A DNA stretch of 64,000 nt from Planctomycetota bacterium (lineage in GTDB: Bacteria; Planctomycetota; Planctomycetia; Pirellulales; PALSA-1355): assembly GCA_003389325.1 (NCBI GenBank), contig QQVE01000009.1, positions 115,375 through 179,374 on the forward strand, written 5' to 3'. Every line of letters begins with the position of its first letter. The stretch's first letter is position 1. The notes below the pieces were generated by a model. That model was given only the letters and a program-made list of their open reading frames with translations, was not told the DNA's origin and ran no database searches. A program made the position numbers and the translations under genes. Positions 53,498-62,665 of this stretch are shown one piece after another.

Positions 53498-53528
53498 AGG
53501 TCAGGCCCTGGCGTCAGGCCTGACCTAC
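53498..53528. repeat. Family-4 REP-like hairpin
   Basis: AGGTCAGGCC and GGCCTGACCT pair perfectly over 10 bp around 9 nt, and the element ends in CTAC, so the minus strand reads GTAG followed by a hairpin, as in families 1 and 2. Confidence 0.6.
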
Positions 53529-53577
53529 TGGACCAACTACATCAATTTGTCAGGGTGACATCCTTGCGCCCCGCAAG

Positions 53578-53601
53578 CATGCTCACGCGAGCGTGGGCAT
53601 G
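53578..53601. repeat. Hairpin with 11-bp stem
   Basis: CATGCTCACGC and GCGTGGGCATG pair with one G-U wobble around GA. It lies in the 53476-53853 gap between divergent genes, which otherwise holds the presumed promoter of the sensor kinase and no gene. Confidence 0.5.
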
Positions 53602-53853
53602 GCACGCACGACCGCACAGTTCTTGTACCCGACAACTAAGCCTATTTGGTCGACTACGACTACGCGTGCTTCGCGTTACTGCTGCCGCACGACGCCGACG
53701 AGGACGCTACGACGGTCGCCGGGAGCGCTGGGGGACGAAGTCTCGCCGTTTTTCGACGATCGAGCGCCCCGCGGTCACGCCCCGGCGGCCCGCGATATAA
53801 GGTACAATGGCGGATTGCCTGGGTGGACCTCATTTCTGTTGGCTGCTCACCCC

Positions 53854-55353
53854 ATGAATCGCTTCACGTCATTCCTGCGGGCGTTCGTCGTGGCCCTGGC
53901 GGCCGTTGCGTTGATGGAGATCGTGCGCCAGGCCGTGTTCAAACCGGTGTTGGGATTCAGCCCCAAGGTCATGCCGGGGCTGGTGGCGGTGATGCTGGCG
54001 GCCTGGTTCGGCGGGGGCAAGGCGGGCCTGATCGCGGCCGCGATCAACGTGCTGATGCTGTGGTGCTACCACGGCGGCCACATTCACTTCGAAGTGCTGC
54101 GCGTCGATCGCCAGGTGCGGCTGGTGATGTTCTTCACGATCGGCGTGTTTATCAGCTTGTTGGTCGAGGCCCTGCAATCGGCCCGCCAGCGCGCCGAGGC
54201 GCGGCAGCGCGAGTTGGAAGCGGAGATTGCCGAGCGCGAGAAAGTGGAGCAGGTCAACCAGGTGGTTAGCAGCCGGCTGCGCGGCATCATGGACAACACG
54301 CCCACGGTGATTTTCATCAAGGACCTGCAAGGGCGCTACGTGACGGTGAACCGGCGATTTCGCGATTTGTGCGATCGCTCGCAAGTGCTGGGATGCACCG
54401 ACAGCGAGTTGTTTCCCGCCGAGGTGGCAGCCCGCTTGCAGGCCAACGACCACCAGGTGCGCGAGACGGTGCAGGCGATCGAGTTCGAGGAAGAGGTGCC
54501 GCACAAGGGCCACGCGCGCACCTACGTGGCCGTGAAGTTTCCGATCTTCGACAGCGCCGGCCGGATCGCGGCCATCGGCGGCATCTCGACCGACATCACC
54601 GAGCGCAAGCGGGCCACCGACGCGCTGGAGGCCGAACAGGAGATGTTGCGGCACACGATCCAGTCGCAGGACCACGAGCGGCAGCTCATCGCCTACGAGA
54701 TTCACGACGGCCTGATTCAATACGTCACCGGCGCCTTGATGCAGTTGGAAGCCATGGACGCCGCCGGCCTGCCCGAGCGCAACCGCGACACACTGCAGAG
54801 CGTGGTCGGCATCATGCGCCGGGCGGTGGACGAGGGACGCCGCCTGATGGAGGGCATTCGCACGCCCGTGCTCGACGGATTGGGCGTGGTGGCCGCCATC
54901 GAGAACCTGATCGACGAGGAGGAGCGGGCGCACGTCGAAGTCGAATTCGTGAAGGACGATTCGCTCGGACGGATGGATCCCCAGATCGAAGAGGCCGTGT
55001 ACCGGATTGCCCAGGAGGCTTTCACCAATATCGGCAAGCACAGCCAGGCCAGCAAGGTGCGAATCGAACTGCAGCGGACCGGCGACAAGGTGCATCTGGA
55101 AGTGCGCGATTGGGGCGTGGGCTTTACGCCGCCGGCGCGGATCAACGGCTCGGTGCACGGACTGCGCGGCATGATGGAGCGAGCCCGGATTGCCGGCGGC
55201 ACCTGCGCGATCGACAGCGCGCCCGACGCGGGCACGCGCGTCGTGGTCGACTTGCCCTACGTGGGCCAGGAAGCCGGCGCGTGCGCCGAAGCCGCAGCCC
55301 CCCACGCGGCCGAGCACCCCGGTCCGAACGGCAACGGCCAGGGCGGAGCTTGA
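53854..55353 (+). CDS. Membrane sensor histidine kinase, NarL-partner type (HisKA_3)
   Basis: 499 residues from ATG 53854; the upstream frame has no domain. The N-terminus has three to four membrane helices (about 8-105, DUF4118-like), a coiled coil (105-140), a PAS domain (about 142-255: TVIFIKDLQGRYVTVNRRFR), then HisKA_3 with the phospho-His in YEIHDGLIQY (H284) and an HATPase_c domain (N-box NIGKHSQASKV, G-box DWGVGFT, HGLRGMMERARIAGG). It should phosphorylate a LuxR/NarL-type response regulator, which is not encoded in this window. Confidence 0.92.
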   Translation: MNRFTSFLRAFVVALAAVALMEIVRQAVFKPVLGFSPKVMPGLVAVMLAAWFGGGKAGLIAAAINVLMLWCYHGGHIHFEVLRVDRQVRLVMFFTIGVFISLLVEALQSARQRAEARQRELEAEIAEREKVEQVNQVVSSRLRGIMDNTPTVIFIKDLQGRYVTVNRRFRDLCDRSQVLGCTDSELFPAEVAARLQANDHQVRETVQAIEFEEEVPHKGHARTYVAVKFPIFDSAGRIAAIGGISTDITERKRATDALEAEQEMLRHTIQSQDHERQLIAYEIHDGLIQYVTGALMQLEAMDAAGLPERNRDTLQSVVGIMRRAVDEGRRLMEGIRTPVLDGLGVVAAIENLIDEEERAHVEVEFVKDDSLGRMDPQIEEAVYRIAQEAFTNIGKHSQASKVRIELQRTGDKVHLEVRDWGVGFTPPARINGSVHGLRGMMERARIAGGTCAIDSAPDAGTRVVVDLPYVGQEAGACAEAAAPHAAEHPGPNGNGQGGA

Positions 55354-55421
55354 ACGCCAGCAGAGCCGAAATCCCACGCAGCATTTACCGCAACGCCGCA
55401 CCCGATTCAGCTGACACATTC

Positions 55422-55444
55422 TTAGCCGGCACATTCATGTGCCG
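55422..55444. repeat. Family-3 palindrome (copy 1)
   Basis: TTAGC followed by CGGCACA-TTCA-TGTGCCG. Two more copies are at 60922 and 60979. The 55354-55683 gap between the kinase and the first monooxygenase holds nothing else that I can recognise. Confidence 0.7.
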
Positions 55445-55683
55445 CGTGCATCGAACCGAACGCTACGGCGGCGGGTGCGCCATGACAGCCGCGCCAGGCG
55501 GCACAGGCCGCCCTCGGCATGCTGTGCAACCCGTCCGATTCGGGCGGTGCCCGGGGTGCACCGCTTGGTCGTCGGGCGGGTCGAATTATTCTGGAAGTTG
55601 ACGGCCCCTTTCCCTTCTGCCGTCGCCGCCGATTCGCTTCGCGGTTCGACTTTCCCTCTGTCACCCTCGCGGGAGCTTTGCTC

Positions 55684-57078
55684 ATGCCCAAGCGGACGCC
55701 GTTCCAACAATGGCTCCAGCAGCCCGACGCCGATACGGCTTCGAACTCCAATGGGCCGACCGACACCCGGCTGCCCGTGCTGGTGGTGGGGGCCGGGCCC
55801 GCGGGTCTGGCCGGCATGGCGGCGCTGCGGCAAGCGGGCGTGGCGTTTGTCGGCGTCGAAGCCCACGCGCGGGTGGGCGGCATCTGGGACCGAACTAACG
55901 CCGTCAGCTCGGTGTACGAAGGCTTGAGCACGGTCACTTCGCGGCACACCACGCACTTGGGCCGGCCGCTGCCCGAGGGCACGCCCGACTACCTGCCGCA
56001 CCAGACGGCGCACGCGTACCTGGAGGACTTCGCCGAGAAGGAAGAACTCGTCGAGCACGTTCGCTTCCGCACGTCGTTCGTCGGCGCCGAGAAATCGCCG
56101 CGCGGCACGTGGCGGGTGAAGCTGCGGCCGGCCGAGGGCGAAGCCTACGAAGAGGAGTTTCGCGGCATCGTGTTCGCCACCGGATCGCACAACCGCAACA
56201 ACGCCCGGTTCCCCGCAGAGCTCGCCCGGCAGGCGCGCGAAGCCGGCGTGCGGGTCATGCACTCGGCCGAGTACGAAACGCCCGAGCAGCTTGCCGGCCA
56301 GCGCGTGTTGATCGTGGGCATCGGCAACTCGGGCTCCGACATTGCCGACAAGGTGAGCACGACGGCCGCGCGAACGATCGTGGCGGTGCGCACCACGCCC
56401 TGGATCAATCCGCAGACGGCCTTCGGCATTCCCTGCGACAAGCTGGCAGCCGACACGCCGAGCTGGTGGCCCTACTGGTACCGCAAGTCGAGCTTTCACG
56501 TGATCCGCTGGCTGAAGGTGGGCGGGTATCGCCGCCTGGGACTAAGCCGGCCGCGCCACTCGATCAACGACCGCGTAACGATCGGCGACCGCGGCATCGT
56601 CGAGGCCATTCGCAGCGGCCGCGTGGTCGTGCGTTCCAATGTCGTTGATTTGTCGGACGGCGTGGCCCGATTCGCCGACTCGAAGCACGCGGCTGAGCCG
56701 GTCGACGTGGTGATGTTCGCCACCGGCTTCGAGCGTCGCTATCCGCTGCTCGACGCGGCGGGCACGTCGAACGACGACGTGGCGCGGGCGCTGTCGTTTC
56801 TGGTTTTTCACGCCAGCGAGCCGGGCTTGTGCTACCTGGCCGAGACGGTCGGGCAGCGCGGCTGCTGGCCGATCTTTCGCGAGCAGGCCCGGGCAATTGC
56901 CGCCTACTTCCGGGCCGAGCAGCAGGGCAAGCCGAACGTGCGGCGTTTCGACGCGCGCCGGTCGCTGGACACGCCCAGCTTCAAAGGCGCGCTGTTCCAC
57001 CAAGCCGACACGTTCCACGTCGACTACGACATCTACGCCGAAGCGCTGCAGGAATTGTCCGAATGGCTGGCGGCCTAG
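55684..57078 (+). CDS. Flavin-containing monooxygenase-like protein (tandem copy 1)
   Basis: 464 residues from ATG 55684. FAD-binding [19 protein letters not shown] (30-48), FMO-type HSAEYE (about 193-198), and the second dinucleotide site [15 protein letters not shown] (about 206-220). MFATGF is the conserved ATG motif near the end of the core. Family members oxidise soft nucleophiles (N, S) or ketones using NADPH and oxygen. Soluble. It is about 80 per cent identical by eye to the next gene, so the pair arose by duplication; substrate unknown. Confidence 0.85.
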   Translation: MPKRTPFQQWLQQPDADTASNSNGPTDTRLPVLVVGAGPAGLAGMAALRQAGVAFVGVEAHARVGGIWDRTNAVSSVYEGLSTVTSRHTTHLGRPLPEGTPDYLPHQTAHAYLEDFAEKEELVEHVRFRTSFVGAEKSPRGTWRVKLRPAEGEAYEEEFRGIVFATGSHNRNNARFPAELARQAREAGVRVMHSAEYETPEQLAGQRVLIVGIGNSGSDIADKVSTTAARTIVAVRTTPWINPQTAFGIPCDKLAADTPSWWPYWYRKSSFHVIRWLKVGGYRRLGLSRPRHSINDRVTIGDRGIVEAIRSGRVVVRSNVVDLSDGVARFADSKHAAEPVDVVMFATGFERRYPLLDAAGTSNDDVARALSFLVFHASEPGLCYLAETVGQRGCWPIFREQARAIAAYFRAEQQGKPNVRRFDARRSLDTPSFKGALFHQADTFHVDYDIYAEALQELSEWLAA

Positions 57079-57264
57079 CGGCGGTGCGGGGGGGGAAGGA
57101 CGGGTCGAACGGCGACGGGGTGATTTCGCGGCGCGCGGGGCCTAAGGAACCTGCCATTGGCCAGCGCCGTTGAGTATCCTGGTACTCGAGGGGCGACCTT
57201 TGTCCTAACGTCGCCGCCGCCTGTGCGATACCCGCCTTCTCGAGCCCTCACGGAGCGCGACCCC

Positions 57265-58656
57265 ATGCCCAAGTTGACGCCGTTTCAACAATGGCTTCAG
57301 CAGCCCGATGCCCCGACCGACGCGACGTTCAAGCCCACCGATGACTCGCTGCCGCTGCTGGTCGTCGGCGCCGGACCCGGCGGGCTGGCGGGCATGGCGG
57401 CGCTCAAGCGCGCGGGCCTTGCCTTTGTGGGCGTCGAACGGCATTCGGGCGTGGGCGGCATTTGGGACAAGTCGAACGCCACCAGCTCGATCTACGAGGG
57501 CATGTGCACCGTCACGTCGCGCTACACCACGCACTTGGGCACGCCGGTGCCCGACGACTGGCCCGACTATCTCCCTCACCAGCGCGCGCACGAGTACCTG
57601 GCGCGGTTTGCGGAGGACGAGCAGTTGTTGCCGCACCTGCGGTTGAGCACCTCGTTCGTCGACGCCGAGAAGACGCCGCGGGGCACCTGGCTGGTGACGC
57701 TCGAACCGGCCGACGGCCAGACCTATCAAGAGGAGTTTCGCGGCATCATCTTTGCGACCGGGGCCCACAACCGCGCGCAAACGGCCGTGCCCGAGGCCCT
57801 GGCCGAGATGGCCCGCACGGGCGGCGTGCCCGTGGTCCATTCCGCCGAGTACGACAGCCCCGCGCCGTTCGCTGGGCAGCGTGTGCTGGTCGTGGGCATC
57901 GGCAATTCGGGCTCCGATATCGCTGACAAGATCAGCGCCGTGGCGGCCAGGACGCTGTTGTCGGGGCGGACCAGGCCGTGGATCAACCCCCAGACGGCGT
58001 TTGGCGTTCCTTGCGACAAGCTGACCGCGGACACGCCGGGCTGGCTGCCCTATTGGTACCGGCTGTCGACGTTTCACGTGATTCGTCATCTGAGCGTGGG
58101 GGGGCACCGCCGGCTGGGCCTGAAGCGGCCGCGACACTCGCTCAACGACCGCTTGCCGATCGGCGACCGCGGCATCGTCGAGGCGATTCGCAGCGGCCGC
58201 GTGGTCATTCGCTCCGACCTGGTCGAATTGGCTCAGGGTACCGCCCGCTTCGCCGATCCGCGGCACGAGCCCGAGCCGGTCGACGTGATGCTGCTGGCCA
58301 CGGGCTTCGCCCGGCGCTATCCGCTGCTGGAGACCGCGGGCACGTCGAACGACGACGTGGCTCAAGCGCTGTCGTTTCTGATGTTTCACCGCAGCGAGCC
58401 GGGGCTGTGCTACCTGGCCGAGGCGGTCGGCCAACGCGGCTGCTGGCCGGTGTTCGTCGATCAGGCCCGGGCGATCGCCGCTTACTTTCGCGCCGAGCAG
58501 GAGGGCCGGGCCAACGCCCGGCGCTTCGACGCGCGCCGGGCGCTGGAAACGCCACGTTTCAAAGGGGCCCTGTTCCGCCAGGCCGACGCGTTCCACGTCG
58601 ACTACGACATCTATTCTCAAGCCCTGCAAGAACTCTCCGAGTGGCTGGCGGCGTAA
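57265..58656 (+). CDS. Flavin-containing monooxygenase-like protein (tandem copy 2)
   Basis: 463 residues from ATG 57265. Same motifs at the same places as copy 1: [37 protein letters not shown] and LLATGF. Both proteins start [15 protein letters not shown], which confirms the start sites. Differences are spread evenly, with no broken motif in either, so both copies look functional. 186 nt separate the two genes. Confidence 0.85.
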   Translation: MPKLTPFQQWLQQPDAPTDATFKPTDDSLPLLVVGAGPGGLAGMAALKRAGLAFVGVERHSGVGGIWDKSNATSSIYEGMCTVTSRYTTHLGTPVPDDWPDYLPHQRAHEYLARFAEDEQLLPHLRLSTSFVDAEKTPRGTWLVTLEPADGQTYQEEFRGIIFATGAHNRAQTAVPEALAEMARTGGVPVVHSAEYDSPAPFAGQRVLVVGIGNSGSDIADKISAVAARTLLSGRTRPWINPQTAFGVPCDKLTADTPGWLPYWYRLSTFHVIRHLSVGGHRRLGLKRPRHSLNDRLPIGDRGIVEAIRSGRVVIRSDLVELAQGTARFADPRHEPEPVDVMLLATGFARRYPLLETAGTSNDDVAQALSFLMFHRSEPGLCYLAEAVGQRGCWPVFVDQARAIAAYFRAEQEGRANARRFDARRALETPRFKGALFRQADAFHVDYDIYSQALQELSEWLAA

Positions 58657-58742
58657 GCGGCGGGCCTTGGCAGCGCGGGTATAATCTTTGGCTCCGCGGC
58701 ACGACTGGTTCTCGCTGAATTTCGACGGCTCTTTAGTGCGCG

Positions 58743-60932
58743 ATGACCGATCGACCTGACAGGGCGCAACTGTTTGCCGAGGCCTTGCGGCATCACCAGG
58801 CCGGACGCGTGGCGCAGGCCGAACCGCTCTATCGCCGGATGCTGGCCGCCGAACCAAACGACTATCGCGCGCTGCACCTGCTGGGCGTGGTGTGCCACCA
58901 GACGCGGCGCGTGCCCGAGGCGGTGGACTATCTCGAGCGGGCCGCCGCGCTCAAGGCCGATGCCGCGCCGATTCACGAGAGCCTGGGTGCGGCTCGGCTG
59001 GCAGCGGGCGAAGCCGATCGGGCGATTGCGGCCTACCGCCGGGCGCTGGAGCTGGCGCCCGGCAGCCCAGGCGCACTCAACGGGCTGGGCGTGGCGTTGA
59101 AGACGCAAGGCCATCTCGAAGAGGCGATCGACTGCTACCAGCAGGCCGTCGCGCGGCAGCCCAAGATGGCCGAAGCCCACAACAACCTGGGCAACGCGCT
59201 CGTGCAGAACGGGCAGGCCGACGAAGCGCTGGCTTGCTACCGGCAAGCCATCGTGCTGGTGCCCGACTACGTCGATGCGCACGCCAACCTGGGCAACGCG
59301 CTGCGCGAGCTGGGGCGGCTCGACGAGGCGATTTCCGCCTACAACCGTGCCGTGGAGCTGCGGCCGAGCCACACGCAGGCGCTCAACAACCTGGGCGTTG
59401 TCTACCGCACGCTGGGACAGTTCGACCGCGCGGCCGAGTGTTATCAACGGGTGCTCCAGTTCGCGCCCAAGTTCTTTCAGGCCCAGGTGAACCTCGGCAA
59501 CGTGCTCAAGGAACTGGGGCGGCTCGACGAGGCGGTCGATTGCTACCGTCGATCGCTCGAGGTGGCGCCGGACGATCCGGAGGCGCACAACAGCCTGGGC
59601 GTCACCTTGCAGTTGCGAGGCCAACTGGCCGAAGCCATCGCCGAGCACCGCGCGGCCGTGCGGCTCGATCCGGAGCACTCCCGACGGCACAGCAGCCTGG
59701 TCTACACGCTGTTGCGCGATCCCGCGCTGTCGCCGCGACAATTGTTCGACGAGCATCTCGGCTGGGCCCGGCGGCATGCCGAACCGCTCACCGCACAGGC
59801 GCCTGAGCCCGCGAACGATCGCACGCCCGAGCGGCGGCTGCGGGTGGGTTACGTGTCAGATCACTTTCGCAAGCACGCGGTGAACTACTTCGTCGAGCCG
59901 ATCCTGGCGGCGCACGACCATGCAAACTTCGAGATCTTCGGCTACGCGACGTCGTTTCTGCGCGACGAGACGACGAAGCGGCTGGTTCAGCATGCCGACA
60001 CGTGGCGTGACGTGGCGGGTTGGAGCGACGAGCGGCTCGCACAACTTGTGCGCAGCGACCAGATCGACATACTGGTCGACCTGGCCGGCCACATCGGCGG
60101 AAACCGCCTGCTGGCGTTTGCCCGGCGTCCGGCCCCGGTGCAAGTGACCTACCTCGGCTACCAGGCCACCACGGGGATGTCGGCCATGAACTATCGGCTG
60201 ACCGACGCCTATGCCGACCCGCCGGGAACAACCGAGGCCTTTCACACCGAAGCGCTCGTGCGGCTGCCGCGTACGTTCTTCGTCTACCAGCCCAGCCGCA
60301 CCGCGCCGCCGGTTGGTCCGCTGCCCGCGGAGAGCAACGGGCACGTGACTTTTGGCTCGTTCAACAACTTGTCGAAAGTGACGCCCGAGGTGCTGGCGGC
60401 CTGGGCGGAGATTCTGCGCTGCGTGCCCGACGCGAAGCTGCGGGTGCTGGCACACACCACGCCCTGGATCGAGCAGCATGTGCGCGAAACGTTCCAGCGC
60501 GAAAGGGTCGACGCCGGGCGGATCGAGCTGGCCAGATGCTGTCCGCACGATGCGTACTTGAAGCTTATCTCGGGCGTGGATATCGCGCTCGATCCGTTTC
60601 CGTTCCAGGGGCACACGACGACCTGCGATTGCCTGTGGCAGGGAGTGCCGGTGGTTTCGTGGGCCGGCGAGACGTACGTCGAGCGATTCGGCGCGAGCGG
60701 GCTGGTGAGCGTGGGGCTCGAAGAGCTCGTGGCCGGTTCGCGCGAGGAGTACGTCGACGTCGCCGCGGGCCTGGCGGGAGATCGCGCGCGGCTGAAGACC
60801 CTGCGCGCGGAGCTCCGCGAGCGGATGCGCCGCTCGCCGATCCTCGATGCGGCGACGTTCACGCGGAATCTCGAAACGGCGTACCGCGAGATGTGGTCCC
60901 GCTGGTGCGCAGAAGGGGAGCGCGGCACATGA
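58743..60932 (+). CDS. TPR O-GlcNAc transferase-like glycosyltransferase (SPINDLY/OGT, GT41)
   Basis: 729 residues. The first about 330 residues are nine TPR units with the usual NNLGN.L...G..DEAI pattern. The GT41 catalytic part begins about 360: LRVGYVSDHFRKHAVNYF, DILVDLAGHIGGNRLLAF, PVQVTYLGYQATTGMSAMNY, VTFGSFNNLSKVTPEVL and DPFPFQGHTTTCDCLWQG (the nucleotide-sugar site). Cytoplasmic protein-O-glycosyltransferase type. The stop codon TGA is inside a family-3 palindrome, so the last residues may be repeat-derived. Confidence 0.92.
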   Translation: MTDRPDRAQLFAEALRHHQAGRVAQAEPLYRRMLAAEPNDYRALHLLGVVCHQTRRVPEAVDYLERAAALKADAAPIHESLGAARLAAGEADRAIAAYRRALELAPGSPGALNGLGVALKTQGHLEEAIDCYQQAVARQPKMAEAHNNLGNALVQNGQADEALACYRQAIVLVPDYVDAHANLGNALRELGRLDEAISAYNRAVELRPSHTQALNNLGVVYRTLGQFDRAAECYQRVLQFAPKFFQAQVNLGNVLKELGRLDEAVDCYRRSLEVAPDDPEAHNSLGVTLQLRGQLAEAIAEHRAAVRLDPEHSRRHSSLVYTLLRDPALSPRQLFDEHLGWARRHAEPLTAQAPEPANDRTPERRLRVGYVSDHFRKHAVNYFVEPILAAHDHANFEIFGYATSFLRDETTKRLVQHADTWRDVAGWSDERLAQLVRSDQIDILVDLAGHIGGNRLLAFARRPAPVQVTYLGYQATTGMSAMNYRLTDAYADPPGTTEAFHTEALVRLPRTFFVYQPSRTAPPVGPLPAESNGHVTFGSFNNLSKVTPEVLAAWAEILRCVPDAKLRVLAHTTPWIEQHVRETFQRERVDAGRIELARCCPHDAYLKLISGVDIALDPFPFQGHTTTCDCLWQGVPVVSWAGETYVERFGASGLVSVGLEELVAGSREEYVDVAAGLAGDRARLKTLRAELRERMRRSPILDAATFTRNLETAYREMWSRWCAEGERGT

Positions 60933-60945
60933 ATGTGCCGGCGAA
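60922..60945. repeat. Family-3 palindrome (copy 2, inverted), overlapping the OGT stop codon
   Basis: CGGCACA-TGAA-TGTGCCG; the TGA of the loop is the stop of the preceding gene. Copy 3 follows 33 nt later in the other orientation, making a facing pair. Confidence 0.75.
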
Positions 60946-60978
60946 GCCGCTATGTTTGCGGGACGTGTGACGGCAGAG

Positions 60979-61001
60979 TTAGCCGGCACATTCCTGTGCC
61001 G
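60979..61001. repeat. Family-3 palindrome (copy 3)
   Basis: TTAGC then CGGCACA-TTCC-TGTGCCG. With copy 2 it forms an inverted pair of about 80 bp between the OGT gene and the end of the convergent lactonase gene. Confidence 0.75.
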
Positions 61002-61021
61002 AGTCAACTCTCAAACCAACA

Positions 61022-62182
61022 CTACGGCATCAGAAACTTCACGCACACCGGCGAGCCAACCTCCAACTGCTGGCCGGTCGGCTTGAGCTTGCCGCTGTTG
61101 GGGTCGATGCGGAACACGGTCACCGTGTCCGAGGCCTGGTTGCCGGCCAGCAGGAACTGGCCGGTGGGGTCGATGCCGAAGCCGCGCGGGGTGCTGCCCT
61201 GGGTGGATTCGTTCTGGATCTGCGTGAGCTTGCCGGTCTTTTCGTCGACGGCGAACACGCTGATCGTGTCGTGGCCGCGATTCGAGCCGTAGACGTAGCG
61301 GCCCGAGGGGTGCACCTGGACTTCGGCGGTGCTGTAACCCTCCTGCACGCTTTCGCCGGGCGGCAGGTTCGAGACGGTTTCGATGGCGGTGAGCACGCCG
61401 CTGTCGGCATCGTACTCAAAAGCCGTGATCGTGCAGGCCAACTCGTTGATGACGTAGGCGTACTTGCCCGAGGGATGAAAGGCAAAGTGCCGCGGTCCGG
61501 CACCGGGGGCCACGGAGACCGACGGCGGGTCGTTGGCCTCGAGCTTGCTCGTGTCGGTGTCGAGCTTGTAGACCAGCAGCTTGTCGAGGCCGAGGTCGGC
61601 CGCCACGGCAAAGCGATTGTCGGGCGACATGTTCACCGAGTGAGCGTGCGGGCCTTCCTGCCGCCGCGGGTTGACGCTCTTGCCTTCGTGCTGGATGGCC
61701 GAGGCGGCCGCTTCGATTCGCCCGTCGGCTTGGATCGGCAGCGAAGCGATGCTGCCGCCGCCGTAGTTGGCCACCAGCACCGTGGTGCCGGCGTGGTCGA
61801 CGATCACGTGGCAGGGGCCGCGACCTTCGGACGACTGGGCGTTCAGCTTGTTGAGCTTGCCGGTCGAGCGATCGATGGCAAAGGCCGTGACCCCGCCGGT
61901 CGGCTTGCCGCCTAAGTCGCTGATCTCGCTCACCGCGTAGAGGTACTTCTTGTTGGGGTGAATGGCCAGGAACGAGGGATTCTTCACCTTGGCCGCCAGA
62001 CCCAGGGGCTCGCACTTGCCGCTGTTGAGATTCATGCGATAGGCGTAAATGCCTTCGGCTTTGCCGCCGGTGTAGGTGCCGACGTACACCACGCACTCGT
62101 CGGGCGTGGCACCGTCGGCGGCGAACGACAGCATGGTGCCGGTGAGCAGGATAGCGAGCGGGCCGGTGGCGAAGCGGATCAT
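61022..62182 (-). CDS. Secreted lactonase/6-phosphogluconolactonase-type beta-propeller
   Basis: 386 residues from ATG 62182; the longer frame is repeat-derived. Signal peptide about 5-22 (ATGPLAILLTGTMLSFAA). Seven-bladed propeller of the lactonase (Lactonase, PF10282) family: VYVGTYTGGKAEGIYAYRM, PSFLAIHPNKKYLYAVSE, VANYGGGSIASLPI, PHAHSVNMSPDNRFA, GPRHFAFHPSGKYAYVINE, STPRGFGIDPTGQFLLAGNQ. The secreted form is common in planctomycetes; it may hydrolyse a lactone outside the cytoplasm rather than 6-phosphogluconolactone. Confidence 0.9.
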   Translation of the reverse strand: MIRFATGPLAILLTGTMLSFAADGATPDECVVYVGTYTGGKAEGIYAYRMNLNSGKCEPLGLAAKVKNPSFLAIHPNKKYLYAVSEISDLGGKPTGGVTAFAIDRSTGKLNKLNAQSSEGRGPCHVIVDHAGTTVLVANYGGGSIASLPIQADGRIEAAASAIQHEGKSVNPRRQEGPHAHSVNMSPDNRFAVAADLGLDKLLVYKLDTDTSKLEANDPPSVSVAPGAGPRHFAFHPSGKYAYVINELACTITAFEYDADSGVLTAIETVSNLPPGESVQEGYSTAEVQVHPSGRYVYGSNRGHDTISVFAVDEKTGKLTQIQNESTQGSTPRGFGIDPTGQFLLAGNQASDTVTVFRIDPNSGKLKPTGQQLEVGSPVCVKFLMP

Positions 62183-62251
62183 GGCGAGAGTTTCCTGGAA
62201 GGAGGTTGGGTCAGACAGCACGATTCTAATCCACGCTAGCGGCGCATTGTA

Positions 62252-62276
62252 GTAGGTCATGCACTCCGTGCATGAC
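62252..62276. repeat. Family-2 REP hairpin (copy 2)
   Basis: GTAG head and GTCATGCAC-TCC-GTGCATGAC. The loop TCC and the inner CAC/GTG are the same as in family 1. Confidence 0.8.
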
Positions 62277-62311
62277 GGAATCCGGCGGCAGGTGGGGATC
62301 AAGCGGGCACT

Positions 62312-62332
62312 GTCATGCACGGGGTGCATGAC
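62312..62332. repeat. Family-2 REP hairpin (copy 3, inverted)
   Basis: GTCATGCAC-GGG-GTGCATGAC; on the minus strand the head is GTGG rather than GTAG. It pairs with copy 2 as an inverted doublet of about 80 bp. Confidence 0.75.
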
Positions 62333-62359
62333 CCACGGGCGGCGGCGGGTGCCCGGTTT

Positions 62360-62462
62360 GTAGCAGGCTCACTCCGTGAGCCGTCGCAGCCCCAAGCGCA
62401 CGCTCCGCGCAAGCAGAAAACCCGCCGGCACGCTGCGACGGCTCACGGAGTGAGCCTGCTAC
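62360..62462. repeat. Family-1 REPIN (103 bp)
   Basis: Forward GTAG-hairpin at 62360 and inverted hairpin ending CTAC at 62462. The interior differs from the 152-bp copies. A second inverted hairpin follows at 62516. Confidence 0.8.
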
Positions 62463-62515
62463 AGACGGAGCAGGGTGCCGGGCGATGCTTGGGCCGGGCG
62501 TGCCATGGGACTGCG

Positions 62516-62540
62516 ACGGCTCACGGAGTGAGCCTGCTAC
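62516..62540. repeat. Additional inverted family-1 REP
   Basis: Inverted hairpin ending CTAC. A 36-base stretch around it (from CTGCGACGG to CTACAGACGG) repeats the one ending near 62467, so it looks like a local duplication of the REPIN end. The 62183-62665 gap is otherwise empty except for the promoter of the next gene. Confidence 0.75.
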
Positions 62541-62665
62541 AGACGGCGGCCGGTTACTGCGGTTGACCGGGGGAAGGGGCCTCGATATCCTTCCCGCCCG
62601 CCGTGGCCCGAGGGCGGTTACGGGAAGCGGGGAATTGTGCCCAACGAAACACACGGAGGTGTTCG

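Noticed and set aside
50914..62540. CRISPR array
   Set aside because: The repeats are palindromic hairpins in both orientations with irregular spacing, and there are no cas genes; they fit REP/REPIN elements.
62313..62654. Small minus-strand protein with repeated VAGSLREPSQ
   Set aside because: The repeated peptide is simply the translation of REP elements; the frame is open by chance.
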